Source: Treponema sp.
Lineage (GTDB): Bacteria; Spirochaetota; Spirochaetia; Treponematales; Treponemataceae
NCBI GenBank assembly: GCA_017446265.1
Contig: JAFSRD010000008.1
Location: 1 to 64,000, forward strand
Direction: 5' to 3'
Length of the DNA: 64,000 nucleotides
Both the position numbers and the translations under genes were made by a program. Of this stretch, positions 35,757 to 45,269 are shown piece after piece; within the stretch, counting starts at the first letter, position 1; each line of letters opens with the position of its first letter. The notes below the pieces were generated by a model. That model saw only the letters and a list, made by a program, of their open reading frames with translations, was not told where the DNA came from and did not search any database.

Positions 35757-37080
35757 TCTGCCCCTCCTTTAAAAATGGAGATGGATTATCTATTACTGTT
35801 TCGCCTGAACGAAGTCCTGAAGAAATCCATACGTAGCCATCCTTTTGCGCAGCTATCGCCACTGTTTTAAGGACGGCAAAATTGTTATGCACGCAGAACA
35901 CTGTTCCTGTGCCGCCATTGTTTGAGACAAGCGCGCTTGCAGGCATCTTGCAACATTCTGCCGTGCCTTTTTGCTGCAACGAGCACTTTACAAACATTCC
36001 AGGTTTTATTGCGCCGTCACTGTTTTGGATTGCAGCTTTTACAGAAAAATTACCGCTCTGAGGATCTGCAATCGGAGATATTTCTGATATAATGCTGCGT
36101 ATGGTTTTATTAAGTGACGGAAGCTCTATATTTATTTCAGAGCCAAGCGCATAGTTGACTGCATCTTTTTCTTGTATGTATACGACAGCAAACACAGAAG
36201 ACGTGTCCATTATTGTCGCTATGCTCTTGTTCTGCTCAACATACTCGCCGTTTTCATACTGCTTTGCGCCTACAATGCCTGTTATAGGTGAATGGATTGT
36301 AAGCTCGTCAATCAATTTGTTAATAGCAGCAAGTGACGTTTCCGCATTGCGTACTTCTGCCTGCAACGCCTCAATTTTTGTGACAGTCGATTTTGTGTTG
36401 AGCTTGACAAGCAGCTGTTTCTTCTGCATTGCATCTTCTGGAACAGCATATCCCGCATCTATCAAATCAACATCGCGCAAGCCAAGACATGCAATCTCAC
36501 GTTCTTTTTTGAGAATTGCTAACTCCGTCTGTGAAGATTTTTCTTGTATGCGCAGCTGCTTGAGTGCAGCATCTGTTACGCCGCCAATTTGATTCAACTC
36601 TGTTTTGTTTCTGAGCGTCTCCTGCTCAGCTTCAAGTTCAAGTTCTCTTTGCATGATAGCGAGCGCAGATTTCTCAAGCGAAATAATCCTGCTTTCAACA
36701 GCAAGTTCTTCTTCGCGCAACTCATTCTTTGCTACGGCAAGCGAAGCCCTTGCAGATTCAAGCGCGTTCTCATACTGCTCTTTTTGAAATTCAAGCTGCA
36801 CATTTTTTAAACGCGCAATCACTTGACCAGCGCGGACAAAATCGCCTTCGTTTATAGGAAAATACACAAGCGTGCCGCTTTCCAAACTCGTCACATCATT
36901 TTTGCTGTTGTACGTCACTGTACCAAAACTTGTAATCATCTCTGAAAACAGTTCACTCGTGACGCATAGCGGTGAAACAGCGTGCGCATGTTCAGCAGCT
37001 TGTTCAGTGCGTACATGTGCGCGGCATGAGACGAGCGCACACGCAAAAAGCGTAAGCATCATGTTACTTTGCCAATGCAT
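35743..37080 (-). CDS. RND periplasmic adaptor (membrane fusion) lipoprotein
   Basis: 445 residues, HlyD/AcrA family. Lipobox ALVSC places the anchor at residue 19. Barrel-sandwich (lipoyl) halves: GTLVYFPINEGDFVRAGQVI (about 70) and LTIHSPITGIVGAKQYENG (about 245). Between them is a long alpha-hairpin coiled coil (about 95-235). The C-terminal beta-barrel and membrane-proximal part contain IKPGMFVKCSL. It links the permeases to TolC. GGAGG precedes the ATG, which overlaps the tolC-like gene by 17 bp. Confidence 0.92.
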   Translation of the reverse strand: MHWQSNMMLTLFACALVSCRAHVRTEQAAEHAHAVSPLCVTSELFSEMITSFGTVTYNSKNDVTSLESGTLVYFPINEGDFVRAGQVIARLKNVQLEFQKEQYENALESARASLAVAKNELREEELAVESRIISLEKSALAIMQRELELEAEQETLRNKTELNQIGGVTDAALKQLRIQEKSSQTELAILKKEREIACLGLRDVDLIDAGYAVPEDAMQKKQLLVKLNTKSTVTKIEALQAEVRNAETSLAAINKLIDELTIHSPITGIVGAKQYENGEYVEQNKSIATIMDTSSVFAVVYIQEKDAVNYALGSEINIELPSLNKTIRSIISEISPIADPQSGNFSVKAAIQNSDGAIKPGMFVKCSLQQKGTAECCKMPASALVSNNGGTGTVFCVHNNFAVLKTVAIAAQKDGYVWISSGLRSGETVIDNPSPFLKEGQSVYW

Positions 37081-38452
37081 GTTTTAATCCTCCAAGCGGT
37101 ATATCTGCAAGCAGTTCAAGCTCGTGCGAAGATAGTACAAGATTGCATTGCGCCTGCGCAAGATTTATTTTTTCTTCCGCGTATTTTTCAAGTGCTTCCA
37201 AATACTCTATGCGCGTGCGCTCTCCTTTTTCTACTTCCAGCTTGCTGATTTCCAACCTTCGCTCAAGAATATGCAGCGTGTCTCGAATGCGCGCAATCGA
37301 ATCGATATAGTCGTCGTGTGCTGCAATCATCGAAAACACAGATTCTTGCAACGATATTTCGCTGTCATTTGCGGCGAGCAGCTGTTGGGCAAGCGACACA
37401 TGCTCAAGTTTCTTCGTAATAAAATAAGCAGGCAGCGGCACAAGCGATGCGCTCGCAGTATTTGAAACGCTGTTCAAGCCATGTGCCGAAAAACCGTAGC
37501 CGTGCGTAGTCTGCAATGGGAAAAACGGATTATTCGCAAAGCTAATATTCACCTTGATTGAATACGACGGCTCTGTAAGCGGGTAGCGTACACCTGAAAA
37601 ACTTATGCTTCCCGTAAGCGACACTTCAGGTACATACACGCGTCGCGCATATTCAAGTTGTTTCCTGCTATAGTACAAATTCATCCGTTCTTTTTTCAAC
37701 TCAAAATTATTATTTTTAATAATGTGCCAGATGAGCGATGCATGCGGTTCAAGCGCCATGTCATCAACTTCGTCGGGAAACGCAACACGCTCCAGCGTAA
37801 TGTCGCTTTCAACACTGCCGCCGAGTGTAATTCTGCATGCGCGCAAAAGCATACGTGCATCGCGTTCAACCTTTTTTAGCTCATCGCGCAAACGCATCAC
37901 ATCCACAATGTATTCAAGGTAATCATTTTCTAGCCTAAGACCGTGTTCGTATTCCGACTTGCATATGGCAAGCTGCTGTTCTGCATTCGCAACAAGATTT
38001 TTTCGTATTTCAACTTCAGCTGTTTTTATCATGTAGCTGTAGTATTGTTGTATTACCGATGCTTTAAAACTTTGGAGCGACTGCATGTACGATTCATATT
38101 GATAAGCAGCTGAATATTTTGCCATATTGTACGCAAGCATGTTTTTACCGCCGTTGAAAACAGTTTGCGTTGCAGAGAGCACAATGTTTTTGCTGCGCGA
38201 GTCAGGCGAGGCTTTATTTGACGTGTCGGACTCAGACCAAGCAATCTCCAGTTGCGGCAAAAACGGCGTAATTGAATATGCGGCATTTTGCATGTTCAGC
38301 AATGCGCTCTCTTTCTGCAATCTGTATGCTTGTGAATTCCGTTCTGCAACGCTGATAGCTTCCTGCACTGAGTGAATAACGCTTGCACTTTCCTGCGCAA
38401 CGAGGTGCAATGGGCATACGGCAAGCAGCATCGCACACACTTTTTCAATCAT
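37064..38452 (-). CDS. TolC-family outer membrane factor
   Basis: About 462 residues. The start at 38452 (MIEKVCAMLL) gives a signal peptide ending at LVAQ and overlaps the upstream stop. The two TolC repeats are visible: EAISVAERNSQAYRLQKES with an inner PFLPQLEIAW, and later LEHVSLAQQLLAAND followed by EVEKGERTRIEYLEALEKYAEEKINLAQAQCNL. The protein forms the trimeric outer-membrane channel of the pump. Confident at family level. Confidence 0.9.
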   Translation of the reverse strand: MIEKVCAMLLAVCPLHLVAQESASVIHSVQEAISVAERNSQAYRLQKESALLNMQNAAYSITPFLPQLEIAWSESDTSNKASPDSRSKNIVLSATQTVFNGGKNMLAYNMAKYSAAYQYESYMQSLQSFKASVIQQYYSYMIKTAEVEIRKNLVANAEQQLAICKSEYEHGLRLENDYLEYIVDVMRLRDELKKVERDARMLLRACRITLGGSVESDITLERVAFPDEVDDMALEPHASLIWHIIKNNNFELKKERMNLYYSRKQLEYARRVYVPEVSLTGSISFSGVRYPLTEPSYSIKVNISFANNPFFPLQTTHGYGFSAHGLNSVSNTASASLVPLPAYFITKKLEHVSLAQQLLAANDSEISLQESVFSMIAAHDDYIDSIARIRDTLHILERRLEISKLEVEKGERTRIEYLEALEKYAEEKINLAQAQCNLVLSSHELELLADIPLGGLKHALAK

Positions 38453-38960
38453 GATAAATGCCTTGCTGCAAAGCAGTGACAAGCAGTTCGTGCAAATCTG
38501 ACGCAATTGCAGACACAATGCGATGTTGTTCTACACTTGACGCAACAGTATTCTTTGTCGTTTTATACAATCCATATTTTGCAATGATTTTTCCGTCGCT
38601 ATCCGCATACATCGCTGCCGCATAGATGGAATTGTATTCTTCCATATTTTTAATAAATGAACGCTGCGTAATCACCACATCAAGATTTAATAACTTTTCT
38701 TCATACTCATTCAATGGTTTTTCCACTTTTGCTGCAAGCGTTGCCTTTTCGTTTTCAAGGCGCAGAAGATGCGTGTCAAGCATATTCTGAATTTGCAATG
38801 CAACTTCATCATTTTTCATGGAATCATCTACAACAGAGAGCGCGTTAATCCGTACGTGATAATTGTATGGCTCTATTGCAGCACGATACGACTCTGTTTT
38901 TGCAGTTGTCGCGCAACTTGCAGCAAGCAGTACATACAAACACAATGCAACATATTTCAT
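38445..38960 (-). CDS. small lipoprotein in RND operon, unknown
   Basis: 171 residues. GGAGG 8 nt upstream fixes the ATG at 38960. Signal MKYVALCLYVLLAASC with lipidation at residue 16. The mature protein has a helical, charged middle (LRLENEKATLAAKVEKPLNEYEEKL) and a beta-like end (SFIKNMEEYNSIYAAAMYADSDGKIIAKYGL). The pattern recalls small LPP20/LpoB-like lipoproteins, but no family is assigned. It overlaps the tolC-like gene by 8 bp. Confidence 0.7.
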   Translation of the reverse strand: MKYVALCLYVLLAASCATTAKTESYRAAIEPYNYHVRINALSVVDDSMKNDEVALQIQNMLDTHLLRLENEKATLAAKVEKPLNEYEEKLLNLDVVITQRSFIKNMEEYNSIYAAAMYADSDGKIIAKYGLYKTTKNTVASSVEQHRIVSAIASDLHELLVTALQQGIYHD

Positions 38961-38961
38961 A

Positions 38962-39585
38962 TCAGTTTTCCTCCAATACTGCATCTTCCTGCAATAAATC
39001 AAATGCTGGAACAAATAATATAGCGTGCTTTGCTTTATAGCCGGCAGCTTTCTCAGCGACACCGAGCAGTTCCCATGAAGACGCAAGCGCGCTGTATACT
39101 TTTTGCGAATCCGACAATGACGCTTCTGCACGAGAAAGCATAACAAGCTGCGTGTCAAAATCTTGCGTCATTCTTGCAAGCAGTGAATACAAGTAGTACA
39201 CGCGCCAGTCAGAAGCATTGAACGAAAGTTCGCGAGCAAGCAGGTTTTCCGCCTGCTCATAGTGATTTTGCATAATGCAACATCGTATGAGCCACAACCG
39301 CGCATCTGTATACGAGGGTTGCACTTTGACAAGTTTTTGTGCAATCTTTTTAGATGCGTCGTATTCTTCCATAAAGAAATAAATCTTGCTTTCCAAGAAT
39401 TGCGCTTGATAAAAACGAGAGTCTTGCTTGCACGCAAGTTTTACAAAATTGAGCGCACTTTGCAAATCGTTTTTCGTATAATAATCAAGCGCAGCCACAT
39501 ACAGCTTTTCAGCTTCGCCACTTTTACGGCATGAGACGATTATCATGCTCATTGCAATCAAAATAACAATGCTTCTTTTTTTCAT
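38962..39585 (-). CDS. TPR-repeat lipoprotein (small)
   Basis: 207 residues from ATG 39585 (MKKRSIVILIAMSMIIVSC, lipobox IIVSC). Three or more tetratricopeptide-type helix pairs: LYVAALDYYTKNDLQSALNF, QAQFLESKIYFFMEEYDASK, and ARLWLIRCCIMQNHYEQAE. Probably a periplasmic-facing scaffold. It shares operon position with another TPR lipoprotein upstream, with which its reading frame nearly abuts. Confidence 0.75.
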   Translation of the reverse strand: MKKRSIVILIAMSMIIVSCRKSGEAEKLYVAALDYYTKNDLQSALNFVKLACKQDSRFYQAQFLESKIYFFMEEYDASKKIAQKLVKVQPSYTDARLWLIRCCIMQNHYEQAENLLARELSFNASDWRVYYLYSLLARMTQDFDTQLVMLSRAEASLSDSQKVYSALASSWELLGVAEKAAGYKAKHAILFVPAFDLLQEDAVLEEN

Positions 39586-39587
39586 AA

Positions 39588-40979
39588 TCAATTCAGTATG
39601 TACTGTATGCGCTCCGCCAGTTTTGGCGAAGCAGCCGTTTTTCGCTGCACTAGAGCCGCTTCCATATTAAGCGGACGGCATTGTTGCTTTACGAGCGCAA
39701 GTGCATGCAACTCGTACTCATTGTCGGGCAATTCGAGAAGTGCAAATATGCTTTCTAAAAGTTGCTCGTCGTGCGTTTGTGCATATTGTGCTAAAAGCGC
39801 GTCAACTTCTCCCCGTATTAATAATTTTTGTGATTGTGCTGCCGTAAGTCCTTGCATTGCGCCAAGTTCATGCCGAGCGCGCGCTGCATATGGAGAAACA
39901 TTCCCAAGCATAATAATTTTTTCAAGAATGGGAACAGCTTCTTTTGCTGATGAAGCGCCGAGCTGCTGTAACGCGCTATATATGTGCCAGTAGTATGATG
40001 GAAAGCGCGAAAACTGTGTTTCAAGCAACAAAAGCGTTTCAACATCGTTTGAAGATGCGGCAGCAGCTTTTATTTTTTTTACCACGTCAATATATTTGCT
40101 GACAAAAAAATCATTGTCGCTGCACGACATATCCTGCAATGTAAAATAACTTCGTAAAAAATCAATTGCATCTGAACAATGCGCGAGCGTTCCGTCATTT
40201 TCAAGCCTTGCCTGCAACGCGTCAAGGTTGTGTAAAAACATTTCGTCAGAAACAGTTTCAAAACATGACACATATTCATAGTCGAGAAATGCGCATAAGA
40301 CAGCTTTTTGATAGTCTCCGCAACGCTCATATACAGAAGACGCAAACGACCCAAGCGATGCAAAATAGGGAGCTTTTTCGAAATATGTTTCAAGGATTTC
40401 TTTGCACGCCGCCATTCTATTGTTTTCAGCAAGCAAATACATATACATGCGCAGGTCATTCGGCGAAGCATGGTCGGGAAGCTCTGCATATGCTGCATCA
40501 AACAGAGAAAGCGCATCATCGTTGTTTTCCTGTGCGGCGTGCGCTTGCGCTGCAACATACAAATACTGCAACGCGTTATCTGTTTTTACCGCCCTTTGCG
40601 CATATGCAACCGCGTCGCTGTAATTTCCACGCAACAATTCAAGTTCTGCACGTGTTCCGTAGAGCCGCGCTGCATCCGATTTACCTGCTTTTCCGCGCGG
40701 TACATTGCGCACAACAGATTCGGCACGCACAAGATATTCGAGAGATTTATCATAGCTGCCCGATAAAAAATAGAATTGCGCTAAATCAAGCTTTGATTCA
40801 AAATGATGAGCATGTGCCAACTCATATTCTGCAACGCGCTCAAAAAGCGCGCTGCCCGACATTCCTGAATCTTTGAGCATACGGTACTCCGCATCGTTGC
40901 TACACGATGCAAAAGAGACTAACACCGGAACAGCAGCGCACATCGCCGTGATTAATAATTCTTGATAACTTCGTTTCAT
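39588..40979 (-). CDS. TPR-repeat lipoprotein (large), first gene of the efflux operon
   Basis: 463 residues with signal and lipobox (VSFASC). TPR units are spread over the length: FESKLDLAQFYFLSGSYDKS, YGTRAELELLRGNYSDAVAY, YLYVAAQAHAAQENNDDALS, and later LEKIIMLGNVSPYAARARHE. GAGGTAG at good spacing precedes the ATG. It heads a run of nine minus-strand genes (40979 to 26913) with overlaps or gaps of only a few bases. The TPR proteins may assemble or regulate the pump; this is inferred from context only. Confidence 0.75.
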   Translation of the reverse strand: MKRSYQELLITAMCAAVPVLVSFASCSNDAEYRMLKDSGMSGSALFERVAEYELAHAHHFESKLDLAQFYFLSGSYDKSLEYLVRAESVVRNVPRGKAGKSDAARLYGTRAELELLRGNYSDAVAYAQRAVKTDNALQYLYVAAQAHAAQENNDDALSLFDAAYAELPDHASPNDLRMYMYLLAENNRMAACKEILETYFEKAPYFASLGSFASSVYERCGDYQKAVLCAFLDYEYVSCFETVSDEMFLHNLDALQARLENDGTLAHCSDAIDFLRSYFTLQDMSCSDNDFFVSKYIDVVKKIKAAAASSNDVETLLLLETQFSRFPSYYWHIYSALQQLGASSAKEAVPILEKIIMLGNVSPYAARARHELGAMQGLTAAQSQKLLIRGEVDALLAQYAQTHDEQLLESIFALLELPDNEYELHALALVKQQCRPLNMEAALVQRKTAASPKLAERIQYILN

Positions 40980-41105
40980 CGCGTCTACCTCATATTCTTA
41001 CCTGAACATAATTCAGGTGCACTATATATTGTCAAAAATTATCGCTTTTACGCGTCTTTTTTAAAAAAAAATCACATTTTTTTTGCTTTTCTTGTGGATA
41101 TATCG

Positions 41106-41111
41106 TATATT
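41106..41111 (+). promoter_or_regulatory. -10 box of the nuclease gene (leaderless)
   Basis: TATATT ends 7 nt before the ATG at 41119. No SD. Confidence 0.5.
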
Positions 41112-41118
41112 TTCAAAT

Positions 41119-41991
41119 ATGACTATACAACGCATACGAATCTTTATTTGCACAACGCTCGTATTTTGCAGTGCAATGTCGCGCTTTCTTACCGCGCAAC
41201 TATCCCATGTAGAGCTACCTCATAACGAAAACACAGCACTCTATCTGGGCAATCCGTCTGGTGCAAAAAAATCACGTTCATTGCGCGAAAATTATTTAAT
41301 CGAAAAAAAACAGTATGCGCTTTCATACAACAACACGCGTCATATTCCCAATTGGGTTGCGTGGCATTTGTGCGCAAATGATATGGGGCAGACAAAACGG
41401 AGCGCCACTTTCAGCGAAGAGCAAAATCTACCATTCGGCTGGTACCGCGTGTCACGGAATGATTTCCAATACGCGCAGTATGGTTTTGAGCGCGGGCACT
41501 TATGCCCTTCCGCAGACAGAACGAGCACGAGCGAAGACAATAGCGCAACATTCACCATGTCAAATGTCGTTCCGCAATCGCCTGCAAATAACAGCACTGT
41601 ATGGAACGATCTTGAGCAGTATGCGCGCCGTCTTGCCCTGCGCGGAAACGAGCTATACATTATTGCAGGAACATATGGCATCGGCGGCTCAACAAAAAAT
41701 GGCACATATGATTTTATCGCTGTGCCGCGCAGCAACGTGCACATAGCTGTGCCCGCGTACTTATGGAAAGTGATTATTGCAATTCCCGAAGGCGCGAACG
41801 ACCTTGAGCGCATCACAGCACAGTCAACTGCAATCGCAGCGCTCACGCCAAACACGCACAACTGTGCAACATCGTGGCGCGACTATGCCGTGTCAATAGA
41901 TTATCTTGAAAAACTCACCGGCTACGATTTTTTTGCCTTGCTCCCTGACGACATAGAAGACGCGCTTGAAAGCAAAGCAGCCGGCAAATGA
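41119..41991 (+). CDS. secreted DNA/RNA non-specific endonuclease (NUC1 family)
   Basis: About 290 residues. The start at 41119 gives a short basic n-region and signal peptide (IRIFICTTLVFCSAMSRFLTA). The beta-beta-alpha-metal nuclease motif is ERGHLCPSADRT, where DRGH is usual and His is the general base. The Mg-binding Asn is in NVVPQSPANNSTVWNDLE. YIIAGTYG is also a family signature. It is probably exported to degrade extracellular nucleic acid for nutrition or biofilm escape. Divergent from the efflux operon. Confidence 0.88.
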   Translation: MTIQRIRIFICTTLVFCSAMSRFLTAQLSHVELPHNENTALYLGNPSGAKKSRSLRENYLIEKKQYALSYNNTRHIPNWVAWHLCANDMGQTKRSATFSEEQNLPFGWYRVSRNDFQYAQYGFERGHLCPSADRTSTSEDNSATFTMSNVVPQSPANNSTVWNDLEQYARRLALRGNELYIIAGTYGIGGSTKNGTYDFIAVPRSNVHIAVPAYLWKVIIAIPEGANDLERITAQSTAIAALTPNTHNCATSWRDYAVSIDYLEKLTGYDFFALLPDDIEDALESKAAGK

Positions 41992-42005
41992 CTGCACATG
42001 TTGGG

Positions 42006-42073
42006 GCTGTCTAAAAAGAATCGTTGTGCCGAATTTAGTTCGGCACCAACACTATACGAACTTACTAGACAGC
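42006..42073. repeat. 68-bp nested inverted repeat (MITE-like or terminator)
   Basis: Outer ends GCTGTCTA (42006-42013) and TAGACAGC (42066-42073) are perfect inverted repeats. Inside, GTGCCGAA (42026-42033) pairs with TTCGGCAC (42039-42046). On the minus strand the inner stem is followed after 8 nt by TTTTT, so it may also end the 42087 gene. The right end resembles 45247-45264 (ACGAACTTA-TAGACA). Confidence 0.55.
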
Positions 42074-42086
42074 ATCAACATCAGAA

Positions 42087-42983
42087 TTATTCTGTAATTT
42101 CAACGCGCCACTGGCCACCATACGATATGCCATATGTAGCTGCAAAATCGTCCATGTTGATTGCAAATGAAAGGCAGTCGAGCGAATTGTAATACATCAC
42201 GCACGCGCCTTCAGGCACATCGCTGAATGTGTTGCCGAATGTGATACGCCCTGAATATTTTTTTATGTCACCTTCGTAAATCGTCACCGCATATTCTTTT
42301 CCTGCTTCAAGATGCATATTTGCTGCAACAGCGCGCGTAACATTTGTCCACACATTGCCGTACTGTACATCAAGAATCGGAATAGTGCCTGAAAGTTTTC
42401 CATCTTTAAAATCAGGTTTTTGATATGGAATCATTTCGCATGTGCCGCCTGCAACTTTCCGCCCTACTTTCTCAAATTTAATAACGCCACCTGCAAGCCG
42501 CGCGCCAGTGTACGCGTAGACATCTCGCCCATGAAACGTATATGACGCTTCACTGTTTTGCCGACGGTTTACTGCTTCATCAATAATACGTATTTCTTCA
42601 ATTCCAAATGCATCAGCAAGCAGCGTTAATGTGCCGTTATCCGGCGTAACGATAAACTGCCCATTTTTCAACTTTGCCACAACAGACGCGCGTTCAGAGC
42701 CAACACCTGGGTCAACAACTGAAACGAACACTGTACCTTTGGGCCAGTATTCAACTGTCTGATACAGCCGATACGCGCCATCCCAAATGCTGTACGGAGG
42801 AATCTCATGCGTTAAATCAAAGAGCTGCACTTTTTTGCTCGCGCTCACTGCAACGCCTTTCATTGCCGAAACCGCACCGTCTTTCAAACCGAAGTCAGAT
42901 TGAAACACGACAATGCCAGAAACTTGCGCAGACGCAATAGCAACAAAAAGAGTACATATAACCATCAAAAAGCATCTTCTCAT
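42087..42983 (-). CDS. exported SAM hydroxide adenosyltransferase-family protein
   Basis: 298 residues; GAGGTAG before ATG 42983. It belongs to the DUF62/fluorinase-chlorinase family, which attacks S-adenosylmethionine with water or halide. Family motifs: VFQSDFGLKDG, SVVDPGVGS, IVTPDNGTLT and FHGRDVYA. It carries a clear signal peptide (MRRCFLMVICTLFVAIASAQ), which is unexpected because SAM is cytosolic. The true substrate or location may therefore differ. It follows tpiA by 28 bp. Confidence 0.85.
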   Translation of the reverse strand: MRRCFLMVICTLFVAIASAQVSGIVVFQSDFGLKDGAVSAMKGVAVSASKKVQLFDLTHEIPPYSIWDGAYRLYQTVEYWPKGTVFVSVVDPGVGSERASVVAKLKNGQFIVTPDNGTLTLLADAFGIEEIRIIDEAVNRRQNSEASYTFHGRDVYAYTGARLAGGVIKFEKVGRKVAGGTCEMIPYQKPDFKDGKLSGTIPILDVQYGNVWTNVTRAVAANMHLEAGKEYAVTIYEGDIKKYSGRITFGNTFSDVPEGACVMYYNSLDCLSFAINMDDFAATYGISYGGQWRVEITE

Positions 42984-43011
42984 TTTTCTACCTCGCTTAT
43001 CGTCTATTTTC

Positions 43012-43761
43012 TTATATAATGCAGATAGGCACAAACGTCTCCGCTTTGAGCGCCGCTCCGCCGATGAGTCCGCCGTCAATATCTTTTTGCGCAAGAAGTT
43101 CCTCAGCATTCGACGCTTTCATTGAGCCGCCGTACTGAATAATCGTATTTTCTGCAATGCGCTCGTCATACAATTTTGCAATATGTGCACGGCAAAACGC
43201 GTGAATAGCTTGCGCATCTTCGGGTGTCGCTGTCTTCCCTGTACCGATTGCCCACACTGGCTCATACGCAATCGTTACGTTTTTCATCTGCTCTGCTGTT
43301 ACACCTGAAAGCCCCGCATCGAGTTGGAATGCACACACGCTTTCTGCCTTGCCTTCTTCACGCTCTGAAAGCAACTCTCCGATGCACAGCACTACTTCAA
43401 GACCAGAAGCGAGCGCTTTGCGTACCTTTGCATTGATGAGCATGTCGCTTTCACCAATTTCATGGCGGCGTTCACTGTGCCCGATAATCACCGACTGCAC
43501 GCCTATGTCTTTGAGCATTGCAGCAGAGACTTCGCCCGTGTGTGCCCCGTTCTCTGTTGCTGCTACGTCTTGTGCGCCAAGCAAAATGTTTGAGCCTTTT
43601 ACAACGTGTGCCACTGCATCAAGATAGACAAACGGCGGGGCTATCATATATTTATTTTGCCTGCCCTGCAATGATTTTACAAGGTCTTGTGCAAGCGACA
43701 CCGCCTCGTCTTTAGACGTGTTCATCTTCCAATTTCCTGCAATATAATGCGTTCGTGCCAT
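43012..43761 (-). CDS. tpiA: triosephosphate isomerase
   Basis: Glycolytic TIM-barrel enzyme interconverting DHAP and glyceraldehyde-3-phosphate. 249 residues. N-terminal GNWKMN with catalytic Lys (residue 13), catalytic His in IIGHSERR (about 96), catalytic Glu in AYEPVWAIGTGK (about 166), and phosphate-loop GGS (YGGSMK, about 212). AAGGAG precedes the ATG. It is downstream of pgk by 106 bp. The gap holds a 9-bp inverted repeat (TTCAATACC 43797, GGTATTGAA 43831). Confidence 0.97.
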   Translation of the reverse strand: MARTHYIAGNWKMNTSKDEAVSLAQDLVKSLQGRQNKYMIAPPFVYLDAVAHVVKGSNILLGAQDVAATENGAHTGEVSAAMLKDIGVQSVIIGHSERRHEIGESDMLINAKVRKALASGLEVVLCIGELLSEREEGKAESVCAFQLDAGLSGVTAEQMKNVTIAYEPVWAIGTGKTATPEDAQAIHAFCRAHIAKLYDERIAENTIIQYGGSMKASNAEELLAQKDIDGGLIGGAALKAETFVPICII

Positions 43762-43867
43762 TGATATTCTCCTTATTAATTTATTCGTGCGGAGAGTTCA
43801 ATACCTCCGACGTTTTGCATCGAAAAAAATGGTATTGAATCTGACTGCAACACCTTTAGGGAACAAC

Positions 43868-45166
43868 CTACCTCGCCACGTGCGGAGAGGTTGTTGATTT
43901 TGTTGCTAAAATTGCAATTCCTGGAAGCGTTTTGCCTTCAAGAAATTCAAGCGACGCACCGCCGCCTGTAGAGACATGGCTCATCTTGTCTGCAAGGTTA
44001 AATTTATTAACTGCTGCAACAGAGTCGCCGCCGCCCACGACAGTCATAGCTCCACGTCCTGTCGCTTCTGCAACCATGCGCGCCACTGCTTCCGTACCTT
44101 TTGCGAACGCGTCAAACTCAAACACGCCCACAGGTCCGTTCCACACAATCGACTTCGCTTCGTCAATCGCTTTTTTGTACAGCGCAAGCGTTTTTGGTCC
44201 TGCATCCATAGCCATGAGATTGTCGGGAATGTCCACATCATCAACTGCAACAGCGGCGGCGGCAGCATCAAACGAGGCGGCTCCAACATGGTCAACTGGC
44301 AAAATGATGTCAACGTTTTTCGCCTGTGCATCGCTCAGCAATTTTTTTGCCGTATCGATAAAATCATCTTCTACGAGCGACTTGCCTATGGCATGTCCTT
44401 GCGCTTTCAGGAATGTGTACGCCATGCCACCGCCAATGACGAGCGACGACGCGTTTTTCAAAAGGCTTTCAAGCACTGCAATCTTCGACGAAACTTTTGC
44501 ACCGCCAATAATCGCAACCATCGGTTTCGGAGGATTTTTGAGCATAGGCTCAAGATAGTTCACTTCTTTTTCCATGAGGAAGCCGCCGACAGGCTCTGTG
44601 CTCATAAACTTTGCGATTGTTGCAGTAGACGCTTGGTCGCGATGCGCAGTGCCGAACGCGTCGTTTACAAAAATGTCGCCATATGAAGCAAGCTCTTTCG
44701 CCATGCTTTCGCGCTCTTCTGGTGTTTTTGCTGTTTCTTCTTTATGAAAGCGCACGTTTTCAAGCATCATAATGCCGCCGTCTGCAAGCGCATCAATTGC
44801 AGTTTTTTGACCGAGCGCATCCGGAGCAAACACCACATTTGTTCCGAGCTTGGTTTCAAGATAGGAGGCGACAGGAGCCATTCTGTTTTTGCCAGCGATA
44901 AACTGCTCTTTGTCACTCTCGGAAAACTGCTTGCCTGCTTTTTCAGCTTTGTCTGCTGCCTTTTTCCAGTCTTTTGCTGGGTCACCCAAGTGGCTCATAA
45001 GCACGAGGCTTCTCGGCTTTTGCTCAAGAATATATTTGATAGTGGGTAATGCTGCCATAATACGCGTGTCGTCTTGTACAATGCCGTCTTTCATAGGCAC
45101 GTTGAAGTCAACACGCATGACAATCCGTTTACCTTTTAAATCAACATCTTTGACAGTTTTAATCAT
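43868..45166 (-). CDS. pgk: phosphoglycerate kinase
   Basis: Transfers phosphate between 1,3-bisphosphoglycerate and ADP. 432 residues, slightly long owing to an insert of about 25 charged residues near residue 65 ([20 protein letters not shown]). RVDFNVP and SHLGDP lie in the N-domain, [11 protein letters not shown] about 135, [11 protein letters not shown] about 170, nucleotide-binding [15 protein letters not shown] about 225, and [12 protein letters not shown] and [11 protein letters not shown] in the C-domain. GGAGG SD and a TTGAAA-17-TATACT promoter precede it. Likely pgk-tpiA transcript. Confidence 0.97.
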   Translation of the reverse strand: MIKTVKDVDLKGKRIVMRVDFNVPMKDGIVQDDTRIMAALPTIKYILEQKPRSLVLMSHLGDPAKDWKKAADKAEKAGKQFSESDKEQFIAGKNRMAPVASYLETKLGTNVVFAPDALGQKTAIDALADGGIMMLENVRFHKEETAKTPEERESMAKELASYGDIFVNDAFGTAHRDQASTATIAKFMSTEPVGGFLMEKEVNYLEPMLKNPPKPMVAIIGGAKVSSKIAVLESLLKNASSLVIGGGMAYTFLKAQGHAIGKSLVEDDFIDTAKKLLSDAQAKNVDIILPVDHVGAASFDAAAAAVAVDDVDIPDNLMAMDAGPKTLALYKKAIDEAKSIVWNGPVGVFEFDAFAKGTEAVARMVAEATGRGAMTVVGGGDSVAAVNKFNLADKMSHVSTGGGASLEFLEGKTLPGIAILATKSTTSPHVAR

Positions 45167-45200
45167 TTTTAAAATCCTCCTAACATGAGTAATGTAAACC

Positions 45201-45229
45201 AGTATAATTCATATTGTGCAAGTTTTCAA
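45201..45229 (-). promoter_or_regulatory. promoter of pgk
   Basis: On the minus strand TTGAAA (45224-45229) and TATACT (45201-45206) are spaced by 17 bp. A leader of about 30 nt with GGAGG at 45176-45180 follows. A conventional leadered promoter, in contrast to many neighbours. Confidence 0.7.
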
Positions 45230-45269
45230 CAGAGTGACACCATGCAACGAACTTATTAGACAACCTTTT

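Noticed and set aside
42001-42080. GGGGCTGTCTAAAAAG considered as the end of an insertion sequence
   Set aside because: No transposase frame or second long terminal repeat nearby. Kept only as a MITE-like repeat.
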